From an uncultured Kiritimatiellota bacterium (lineage in GTDB: Bacteria > Verrucomicrobiota > Kiritimatiellia > RFP12 > UBA1067), in contig CAKUCX010000060.1 of assembly GCA_934643865.1 (NCBI GenBank), positions 1 through 21,045 on the forward strand: DNA of 21,045 nt. Direction: 5' to 3'. Position numbers and translations under genes: made by a program. Below the pieces are notes generated by a model that was not told the DNA's origin, ran no database searches, and saw only the letters and a program-made list of their open reading frames with translations. This document shows, one piece after another, positions 1 through 6,471 of the stretch (positions are counted from its first letter, which is position 1; the number at the start of each line of letters is the position of its first letter).

Positions 1-1020
1 CTCGTCGCCCGCGCGTACCTCGCCGAGGGCGACGCGGCGGCGGCGGCCTCCGCCGCCGAGAAGGCCCTCGCGGCGAACGACGGGAACTGGGACGCGCGCC
101 TCGCGCGCCTCGTCGCGGCGCGCGGCACGCCCGACGCCGTGCGCCGCGCGGACGCCCTGCTCGCCGACCTCCCGCTCTGCCACGCCGCCCGCTACGAGCG
201 CGCGAAGGCCGTGCCGGGCGAAAACCCGTGGGCCTTTGTCGCAAACGAGCTGCCGGGCGAGCTGTTCGTCGAGCTCGGGTCGTGGTACGAGGAGACGGGC
301 CTTCTCGAAGACGCCGCCGCGCTGTTCGCGGCCGCGCCGCGCACGCACCTCGTCGCGCAGATCCGCCGCGCGCACGTCCTCGCGCGCCTCGGCCGCGCGG
401 ACGCGGCGCGTGCGGCGCTCGCGGCCGCGCGCGCGCTGCCACCCGCCGGGGCCTTCCCGTTCCGCCGCGAGTCGCTTCCCGCGCTGCGCATGGCGGCGAA
501 GGACGGGGGGCGCTGGACGTTCGACTACCTGCTCGCGGTCGCGCTCGCCGCCTTCCAGTACGACGCCGAGGCCGACGCCCTCCTCGCGCGCCTCGGCGAC
601 ACGCCCGACGCGGCCGTCTTCTACCAGTATCGCGCCACGCGCGTCGACGGCGCGCGGCGTCTCGCCGACCTGCTCCGCGCCGAGGCCCTCGGCGGCGGCT
701 GGCGCGCCGCGCGCGCCCTCGCGGAGCATTTCGAGGCGGCCGGGGACGGCGAGGCCATGCTGCGCGAGACGACGGCGGGGCTCGCGCGCCATCCGGCCTG
801 CAACCCGCTCCAGATCCTCCACGCGCGCGCGCTCTGCGGGACGAAGCGCTACCGGGCGTGCCTCGACTTCCTCAAGGGTGTCGTGCTGCTGCCGAGCGAG
901 CACCGCGACACGGGCACGGCGATCTGGCATGCGGCGCAGACGGCGCTCGGCCTGCCGCTGACGTGGCCGGAGAACCTGGGCGAGGGGGAGCCGTTCCCGC
1001 CCGAAGGCGCGAACGACTGA
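1..1020 (+). CDS. C-terminal part of a tetratricopeptide-type protein (DUF5107-like), 5' end outside window
   Basis: The reading frame is open from base 1, so the gene begins before the window. 339 residues are visible and the stop is at 1018-1020. The visible part is Ala/Arg-rich, all helical, and made of degenerate TPR-like helix pairs (for example the stretches decoded from about 280-420 and 720-900, with A-x-x-L-x-R-L-G-R-A-D-A-A-R type periodicity). The segment around 460-560 (F-P-F-R-R-E-S-L-P then W-T-F-D-Y-L-L-A-V-A-L) resembles the repeat region following the DUF5107 domain in large bacterial carbohydrate-associated proteins. The DUF5107 domain itself would lie upstream, so this assignment is inference. 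The gene is followed after 42 bp by a secreted glycosidase-like gene on the same strand, which fits a role in sugar use. The codon style matches its neighbours. Confidence 0.6.
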   Translation, partial: LVARAYLAEGDAAAAASAAEKALAANDGNWDARLARLVAARGTPDAVRRADALLADLPLCHAARYERAKAVPGENPWAFVANELPGELFVELGSWYEETGLLEDAAALFAAAPRTHLVAQIRRAHVLARLGRADAARAALAAARALPPAGAFPFRRESLPALRMAAKDGGRWTFDYLLAVALAAFQYDAEADALLARLGDTPDAAVFYQYRATRVDGARRLADLLRAEALGGGWRAARALAEHFEAAGDGEAMLRETTAGLARHPACNPLQILHARALCGTKRYRACLDFLKGVVLLPSEHRDTGTAIWHAAQTALGLPLTWPENLGEGEPFPPEGAND

Positions 1021-1062
1021 ACGGCGAAGGCGCAACGACAACACGGCAAGGAGCATGATGCG

Positions 1063-3057
1063 ATGAGACGGAAGATGATGATGAGGGGGGCGCTTGCCTG
1101 CGCGCTGGCGGCGTGCGGCGCGGCCGGGGCGCAGGTCCTCGCCCCCTGGACGCCGGTGAAGGCGACGGCGGACGCGGTCGAGACATGGGGGCGCGCCTAT
1201 GCGTTCGCCTCGAACGCCCTGCCGACGCGCATCGTCTCGCAGGGGCGCGACCTCCTCGCCGCGCCGATCCGTGTCGTGTGCGCGGGCGCGGACGGCGCCG
1301 ACCACGTCTGGACGAAGGCGGGCAGCTGGGTGCAGGCCGCGACGGACGAGGCGGCGGACGTGTGCGGCCACCTCGCCGTCCCGGACGTCTTCGTCAACGC
1401 GACGACGCGCATCGAGTACGACGGCATGGCCAAGGTCGCGCTCGCCGTGACGCCGGGCAAGGGGAGCAGCCGGATGCGGAACCTCTCGAAGGTCTGGCTG
1501 GAGATCCCGCTGCGCCCGGAGGCCGCGACGCTTTTCTGCTACTCGCCGTGCTCGTGGGCGAAGCTGGAGAACGTCGGCGCCGTCAAGGGGCCGATGGCCT
1601 GGCCGTTCCGCTGCTCGGTGTGGCTCGGCAACGAGGACGTGGGCCTCTGCTGGTTCTGCGAGAGCGACGAGCGGCTGGCGGCGGCGGACCCGAACCGCGT
1701 CGTCGAGGTCATCCCCGGCGCGGCGGAGACGGTGCTGCGCGTACATCTCGCCGACGGCGCGTTGACGCGCCCGACGACGTGGACGTTCGGCCTGCAGGCG
1801 ACGCCGACCAAGCCGTTCGACAGGCGCCTCATGACGGGGCAGACCGTCCACGCGCCGCCGATGGGCGCGGGCATCCCCGGGCTCGGCGTAAAGCGCCCCG
1901 AGGTGTGGTGGACGTGCCAGCGCGCCTTCCCGCAGGGGAACGCCGGGCAGGTCCTCGCGGAGGCCGCGCGGGGCGGCGTGAAGACGGTCGTCTTCCACGA
2001 GGACTGGATCCCGATCCAGAACAACCCCTCCCCGCGCCCCGACTTCAAGGGGCTCGTCGACGCCTGCCACCGCCTCGGCCTGAAGGTGCTCGTCTACCTG
2101 GGCTACGAGCTTTCGCCCCTCGACCCGCTGTGGGGCGCGTGCGAGGCGGACTGCCTCGCGCACGACGCACGCGGCAACCCCGTCTCGTACTGGGACCGCG
2201 AGCCGGCCCAGCGCGACTACCGCGTGTGCTACAACAACTGCTTCGCCGACATCTGGCTGGCGCGCGCGAAGAAGGCCTACGTCGAGCTGGGGCTGGACGG
2301 CTTCTACCTCGACGGCACGGTCATGCCGCGCGCCTGCGCGAACGCGGCGCACGGGTGCGGGTGGACGGACGCGGCGGGCCGGCGCCATGTCACGTACCCG
2401 ATCTTCGCCGTGCGCGAGATGATGCGCGCGCTCTATGCGTTCGTCGACGCGCGGGGCGGGCGCATCGACGCGCACCAGAGCGGCTACGTCTGCCCGGCGA
2501 CGCTCGCGTTCGCCCACTCCTACTGGGACGGCGAGCAGCTGGCCGTTTCGGGGCGCGCGCGCGACATCAAGGCCGAGCTCGACCTCGCGTCGTTCCGCGC
2601 GGAGTTCATGGGGCGCAACCACGGCCTCGCCTGCGAGTTCCTCGCCTACCAGAAGCCGGGGTGGCAGTACGAGGACGCGCTTGCGATCTCGCTCCTCCAC
2701 GGCGTGATGACGCGCCCCTGCGGCTTCGCGAACGTGCCGCCGTTCACGCCGATCTGGAAGGCGTATGCGGACTTCGGGACGGCGGACGCCGCCTGGCGGC
2801 CGTACTGGGCGAAGGAGGCCGTCGCGTGCGACGCGGCGCACGTGAAGGTGAGCGCCTACGAGAAGCCGGACGGCGCGCTCTGGGTCGTCTCGAACGTCTC
2901 GCCGACGGACGCGGCGACGGCCCGCCTCGCGCTGCCGCCCGGCTGCCGCGCGGCGCGCGACGCGAAGACGGGCGAGGCGCTGCCCGTCGCGGGCGGTTCG
3001 CTCACGCTGGCGCTTGAGCCGTTCCGCTACCGCCTCGTGCGCCTTTGGAAGGAGTAG
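1063..3057 (+). CDS. Secreted putative glycoside hydrolase (DUF6067/GH123-like)
   Basis: 664 residues. The start is chosen because AAGGAG at 1048-1053 lies 9 nt upstream. The N-terminus has an export signal with basic residues, a hydrophobic stretch (residues 9-17), and either a lipobox L-A-A-C (Cys18) or a signal peptidase I site after A-G-A (residue 23), so the protein is exported and possibly a lipoprotein. Residues about 30-250 form a beta-rich N-terminal domain. Its signature V-W-L-G-N-E-D-V-G-L-C-W-F-C-E-S-D (186-202) resembles the DUF6067/GH123 N-terminal family. Residues about 280-585 look like a TIM barrel, with F-H-E-D-W (311-315), L-D-G-F-Y-L-D-G-T (411-419) and Y-W-D-G-E-Q (487-492) supplying acidic residues that could be catalytic. 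The last ~75 residues look like a small beta domain. The substrate cannot be read from sequence, and N-acetylhexosamine glycans are only one possibility. It probably forms a transcription unit with the TPR protein 42 bp upstream. Confidence 0.7.
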   Translation: MRRKMMMRGALACALAACGAAGAQVLAPWTPVKATADAVETWGRAYAFASNALPTRIVSQGRDLLAAPIRVVCAGADGADHVWTKAGSWVQAATDEAADVCGHLAVPDVFVNATTRIEYDGMAKVALAVTPGKGSSRMRNLSKVWLEIPLRPEAATLFCYSPCSWAKLENVGAVKGPMAWPFRCSVWLGNEDVGLCWFCESDERLAAADPNRVVEVIPGAAETVLRVHLADGALTRPTTWTFGLQATPTKPFDRRLMTGQTVHAPPMGAGIPGLGVKRPEVWWTCQRAFPQGNAGQVLAEAARGGVKTVVFHEDWIPIQNNPSPRPDFKGLVDACHRLGLKVLVYLGYELSPLDPLWGACEADCLAHDARGNPVSYWDREPAQRDYRVCYNNCFADIWLARAKKAYVELGLDGFYLDGTVMPRACANAAHGCGWTDAAGRRHVTYPIFAVREMMRALYAFVDARGGRIDAHQSGYVCPATLAFAHSYWDGEQLAVSGRARDIKAELDLASFRAEFMGRNHGLACEFLAYQKPGWQYEDALAISLLHGVMTRPCGFANVPPFTPIWKAYADFGTADAAWRPYWAKEAVACDAAHVKVSAYEKPDGALWVVSNVSPTDAATARLALPPGCRAARDAKTGEALPVAGGSLTLALEPFRYRLVRLWKE

Positions 3058-3100
3058 ACCCGCCGCGTCCGTTTTCCGCATGGTGGACGTGCGTGTTTTG

Positions 3101-3109
3101 TGATATAAT
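3101..3109 (+). promoter_or_regulatory. Extended -10 promoter of frr
   Basis: TATAAT at 3104-3109 is a perfect -10 hexamer, preceded by TGTGA (3099-3103), giving the TGTG-N-TATAAT extended -10 form. No good -35 is seen (TGGTGG at 3081-3086 at 17-bp spacing is weak). The expected start is near 3116, giving a leader of about 24 nt that contains the frr Shine-Dalgarno site. Confidence 0.8.
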
Positions 3110-3139
3110 CCCGTCAAACCAACCACAAGAGGATGCTCG

Positions 3140-3703
3140 ATGGAAACCGTTTCTGAAGTTCTGAACGACACGACGACGAAGATCGCCAAGTCCTTTGAGG
3201 CGCTGAAGGCGCAGTTCTCGGGGCTGCGCACGGGCAAGGCGTCCCCCGCGCTCGTCGACGGCATCAGGGTCGACTACTACGGCGCGCCGACGCCCATCAA
3301 GAGCCTCGGCACGATCTCCACGCCGGAGCCGCGCCAGATCAAGATCACGCCGTTCGACCCGACCGTGCTCGCCGAGATGAACAAGGCGATCCTCGCCGCC
3401 AACCTCGGCGTGACGCCGCAGACGGACGGCAAGGTGCTGCGCATCACGATCCCCGAGCTCAACGAGGAGCGCCGCAAGGAGATCGTGAAGCTCGCGAAGA
3501 CGCAGGCCGAGGCCCAGAAGGTCGCGATGCGCAACGTCCGGCGCGACGCGAACGACGCGCTCAAGAAGCTTGAAAAGGACAAGAAGATCTCCGAGGACGA
3601 CCTCAAGCAGGGGCTCGACAGGGTCCAGAAGGCGACCGACGAGGGCATTGCGAAGATTGACGCCGAGCTGAAGGCCAAGGAGGCCGAGGTGATGGCCGTC
3701 TAG
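3140..3703 (+). CDS. frr: Ribosome recycling factor
   Basis: 187 residues, the normal length for RRF (about 185). The protein splits post-termination 70S ribosomes together with EF-G and acts in the cytoplasm. Family hallmarks are present: L-R-T-G-K-A-S-P near residues 30-37 at the end of helix 1, the D-Y-Y-G-A-P-T-P-I and P-E-P-R-Q-I beta-domain strands, N-L-G-V-T-P-Q-T-D-G-K-V-L-R-I-T-I-P-E-L, and the long C-terminal helices with E-R-R-K-E and the N-V-R-R-D-A-N motif. The start is set by A-A-G-A-G-G-A (3127-3133) 6 nt upstream. It has its own promoter and is followed by an unknown membrane protein after a 54-bp gap. The usual partners pyrH and tsf are not next to it here. Confidence 0.97.
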   Translation: METVSEVLNDTTTKIAKSFEALKAQFSGLRTGKASPALVDGIRVDYYGAPTPIKSLGTISTPEPRQIKITPFDPTVLAEMNKAILAANLGVTPQTDGKVLRITIPELNEERRKEIVKLAKTQAEAQKVAMRNVRRDANDALKKLEKDKKISEDDLKQGLDRVQKATDEGIAKIDAELKAKEAEVMAV

Positions 3704-3757
3704 GCCGTCGCGCGCATCTGCGACTGAAGGAAAGAATTCGACAGGAGGGAAGCTGAC

Positions 3758-4693
3758 ATGGCGGACGACGTTGAGATGACCCCGATTTCACCTGCGGAGG
3801 GCGGGTCTGTCCCTCCGAAGGTCGCCCCGTTCGGCGCGGCGGACGCGGCGCCGGCCGCGCCTGCGGAGGCTGCGGCGCACAAAGTCCCCCTCACCTCGTC
3901 GGCGGTTTCCGCCTCGCCGGGGCTTTCGTCCATCAAGCTGAAGCCCGTCATCCGGCGGCCGACCATCCACAAGCCCGTCGTGGGGGCGCGGCCGGCGCCC
4001 CTCGCGCCGCCGCCGGCGTCCACCGCCAAGAAGGTGACGCAGAGCCTGAAGTCCGCGACGGGGCCGATCCCCGCGCAGGCCACGCTCAAGAAGACGGGCA
4101 TCGTCGCCGAGGGCATCATCACGCCCCAGCAGCAGCAGGCCGCGAAGTCGAAGACCTCGCGCATCTCCCTTGAGTCCGCCATCGGCGTGGCGCCCGCGAA
4201 GGAGGCGCCTGCGCCGCTCAAGACCATCCGCCTGCGCCGTCCGACGGATCTCAAGCCGATGCCGCCCGCGTCGCCGGCGCCGTCGCTTCCGCCTGCCGCG
4301 CCCGCCGAGGAGGGCGGCCTGCCGCCGGCGGCCGTCGAGCCGCCGCAGCCTTTGGACGACGAGAGCCTGACGCAGAAGAAGACGCTCAGGCTGCACCGCC
4401 CCGGCGCCAAGTCGCCGACGGCGGGCGCTGGGCAGCCTGCGGCCGCGCCGGGCGCGGACGGAGGCGTCGGAAATCTGTCCGGCGAAGTGCCCGAACTCGG
4501 CTCGATCCCGACGCTGGACCTGGAGGCCGCGCCGGGCGCGGACGGAGGCGTGCCGAAGTGGCTTTCGGCCCTGTCGCTGGCGGTTTCCGCCGCGGCGCTG
4601 CTCGTCCTCGGCTGCCTCGTCTACAACCTCGTCGAGGAAGCCCGTCACGCGACGGGCGCCGGCGCGAACGAGATGGCGTTCCTCGACTTCTGA
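3758..4693 (+). CDS. Pro/Ala-rich protein with one C-terminal membrane span, function unknown
   Basis: 311 residues. AGGAGG at 3743-3748 sits 9 nt before the ATG, a strong ribosome site. No known family was recognised. Residues 1-265 are low-complexity and disordered-looking (Pro, Ala, Lys), with recurring short basic motifs of the pattern K-T-[IL]-R-L-x-R-P: S-I-K-L-K-P-V-I-R-R-P (58-68), T-S-R-I-S-L (133-138), K-T-I-R-L-R-R-P (155-162), K-T-L-R-L-H-R-P (208-215). A nonapeptide A-A-P-G-A-D-G-G-V occurs twice (229-237 and 257-265). A single hydrophobic helix spans about 268-291, followed by a 20-residue acidic tail ending in F-L-D-F. The topology suggests a long soluble N-terminal arm anchored at the inner membrane. 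It lies between frr and an ABC exporter, 12 bp before the permease, so it is probably co-transcribed with the exporter. Confidence 0.75.
   Translation: MADDVEMTPISPAEGGSVPPKVAPFGAADAAPAAPAEAAAHKVPLTSSAVSASPGLSSIKLKPVIRRPTIHKPVVGARPAPLAPPPASTAKKVTQSLKSATGPIPAQATLKKTGIVAEGIITPQQQQAAKSKTSRISLESAIGVAPAKEAPAPLKTIRLRRPTDLKPMPPASPAPSLPPAAPAEEGGLPPAAVEPPQPLDDESLTQKKTLRLHRPGAKSPTAGAGQPAAAPGADGGVGNLSGEVPELGSIPTLDLEAAPGADGGVPKWLSALSLAVSAAALLVLGCLVYNLVEEARHATGAGANEMAFLDF
4441..4551 (+). repeat. In-frame 27-bp direct repeat
   Basis: An identical 27-bp segment occurs at 4441-4467 and 4525-4551, offset by 84 bp (28 codons), and encodes A-A-P-G-A-D-G-G-V twice. It lies inside the Pro/Ala-rich protein just before its membrane span. 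It probably reflects internal duplication in a disordered linker. Confidence 0.85.
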
Positions 4694-4705
4694 GGACGGC
4701 GCGCC

Positions 4706-5650
4706 GTGCGTCGTTTCTGGACACTGGCACGTTCGGCCGCGCTTGAGGCGCTGGCGGAGCCGCTTTCGGCCGTCGTGTTCCTCGTCGCCTTGCTGACGAT
4801 CCACCTTGCGCCCGTCTTCCACTACCACCAGTTCGGAGAGGCGGGGCGTCTTGCGCGCGAGTGCGGCTTTTCCGCGCTCCTCGTCTTCGGCCTCGTCTTC
4901 GCGACGGCGGCGGCGGTGCGGGCGATCGGCGGCGAGATCGCCGACGGGACGGCGGCGGCGGCCCTGGCGCGCCCCGTGCCGCGCCCGCTGTTCTTCTGCG
5001 GGAAGATCGCCGGGGTCGTCGGCGCGTTTCTGCTCTTCTGCCTGGCCGTCGCGGCGGCCACCCTGCTGGCGACGCATGCGTCCGCCGAGGGGGCGCGCCA
5101 GGCGGCCTGCTGCGAGGTGGACGGCGCGGTTTCGCGCGTCTGGCAGCCGGGGCTGCGGCTGGGGACGTGCCTCACGTTGGGCGCATTCGCGTTGGCGGCG
5201 GCCGCGAACCGCTTCGCCGCCGCGCGCTTCTGCGTGACGGCGTGTACGTACACGGCTCTTGCGCAGCCGCTTGCGCTCGTGGCGGCACTGCCGTTCGGCG
5301 CCCATGGGGCGGGCGCGATGCTGCGGGCGCTCCCGTGGCCCATCGTGCCCGCGCAGGGCGTCCTGGCGTGCGGCTGCGTCGTGTTCATTGCGTTCGCAGG
5401 CGCCTTGGCGGTGCGGCTCAAGCCTGCGCCGACGACGGCGGCCGTCTCGGCGGCCGTCCTTTCGTCCTTTGCCTGCCCTGTGACATGCTTCTGGCCCGCC
5501 ATCGGGCGCTTTTGGCTCGTGGACGCCCTCGCCGCGGGGCAGACGCCTCCCTGGGGCGCCGTCGGCCGGACGGTTCTGGCCGCCGCGTGCCTGACGGCGT
5601 TCTGGCTGGCGGTCGGGTCCGCGCTGCTGCAGAGAAGGGAGTTGCCATGA
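4706..5650 (+). CDS. ABC-2 type transporter permease
   Basis: 314 residues, GTG start at 4706 with T-G-A-G-G-A (4691-4696) upstream. The protein is very hydrophobic with about six to eight membrane segments, for example residues ~17-38, 53-72, 93-120, 150-170, 180-200, 215-240, 250-270 and 285-305. The segment A-A-A-V-R-A-I-G-G-E-I-A-D-G-T-A-A-A-A-L-A-R-P-V-P-R (residues ~68-93) is the cytosolic coupling-helix region typical of ABC-2/NosY-like permeases (E-x-x-x-G-T-x-x-x-L-x-x-P-x-x-R). The stop overlaps the ATG of the ATPase gene (ATGA at 5647-5650), so the two are translationally coupled. The substrate is unknown. Confidence 0.85.
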   Translation: MRRFWTLARSAALEALAEPLSAVVFLVALLTIHLAPVFHYHQFGEAGRLARECGFSALLVFGLVFATAAAVRAIGGEIADGTAAAALARPVPRPLFFCGKIAGVVGAFLLFCLAVAAATLLATHASAEGARQAACCEVDGAVSRVWQPGLRLGTCLTLGAFALAAAANRFAAARFCVTACTYTALAQPLALVAALPFGAHGAGAMLRALPWPIVPAQGVLACGCVVFIAFAGALAVRLKPAPTTAAVSAAVLSSFACPVTCFWPAIGRFWLVDALAAGQTPPWGAVGRTVLAAACLTAFWLAVGSALLQRRELP

Positions 5651-6387
5651 GTGCGCCTGTCGTTGAGATCCGCGGCCTGCGGAAGACCTTTCGGGATTTC
5701 TGGCTGCGGCCTGTCGCCGAGGCGGTGAACGGCATTGACCTTGACGTGGCGCGCGGGGACGTGTTTGGCCTCCTCGGGCCGAACGGATCGGGCAAGTCGA
5801 CGACGATCAAGCTGGTCCTCGGGCTTCTGGAGCCCTCGGCGGGAACGGTGAGGCTCTTCGGGCTGCCGCCGCGCGCGCGCGCCGCGCGTGCGCGCCTCGG
5901 CTACCTGCCCGAGCTTTCCTACCTGCACCCCTTCCTCTCCGCGCGCGAGACGGTTCGCTACTATGCGGGGCTCTCCGACCTCGATGGCCGAACGGCCCGG
6001 TCGCGGACGGACGCGCTGCTGGAGCAGGTGGGCCTGGCCGCGAACGCGAACCGCGCCGTCGGCGGCTTCTCGAAGGGCATGGCGCGCCGCGTCGCGTTTG
6101 CAAGCGCGCTCGTCTCGCATCCGGAGCTCCTCGTCCTCGACGAGCCGACGTCGGGCCTCGACCCGATCGGCACGCGCGAGGTCAAGGATCTCATCCGGCG
6201 GCTCGCGGCGGAGGGCATGACGATTCTCGTCACCTCGCATCAGCTTTTCGACATGCAGGACGTCTGCTCGCGCGTCGCGGTTCTTTCGCACGGGAAGGTG
6301 GTGGGCGGCGGCGCGGTGGCGGACATCGTTGCGGCGGCCGCCGACAAGCGCCATGCGCTTGAGGACTATTTCGTTTCGCGTCTCTAG
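5647..6387 (+). CDS. ABC transporter ATP-binding protein (ABC-2 exporter type)
   Basis: 246 residues, starting at the ATG that overlaps the permease stop. This is the energising subunit of the exporter. Walker A G-P-N-G-S-G-K-S-T is at 44-52. The Q-loop position reads Y-L-P-E (86-89), with Glu instead of Gln as is common in this ABC-2 subgroup. The signature motif is F-S-K-G-M (141-145), Walker B is L-L-V-L-D-E-P (161-167), the D-loop S-G-L-D-P follows, and the switch His is 198. The protein has a short C-terminal extension rather than a full DUF4162 domain. It probably acts as a homodimer with two copies of the preceding permease. Confidence 0.93.
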   Translation: MSAPVVEIRGLRKTFRDFWLRPVAEAVNGIDLDVARGDVFGLLGPNGSGKSTTIKLVLGLLEPSAGTVRLFGLPPRARAARARLGYLPELSYLHPFLSARETVRYYAGLSDLDGRTARSRTDALLEQVGLAANANRAVGGFSKGMARRVAFASALVSHPELLVLDEPTSGLDPIGTREVKDLIRRLAAEGMTILVTSHQLFDMQDVCSRVAVLSHGKVVGGGAVADIVAAAADKRHALEDYFVSRL

Positions 6388-6471
6388 CGAAAGGGCGTCC
6401 TGTGCGTAACCTTTCCGTGCGCCGGCGCGTAGTCGGGGAGACGAAACCGAATAGGAGCAAAGGAGACGACG

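Noticed and set aside
6401..6412. TGTGCGTAACCT as a further copy of the extended -10 before the 855-residue gene
   Set aside because: The spacing between TGTG and the hexamer is one base too long and the hexamer matches only 3 of 6. A GC palindrome at 6419-6428 is unremarkable at this base composition.
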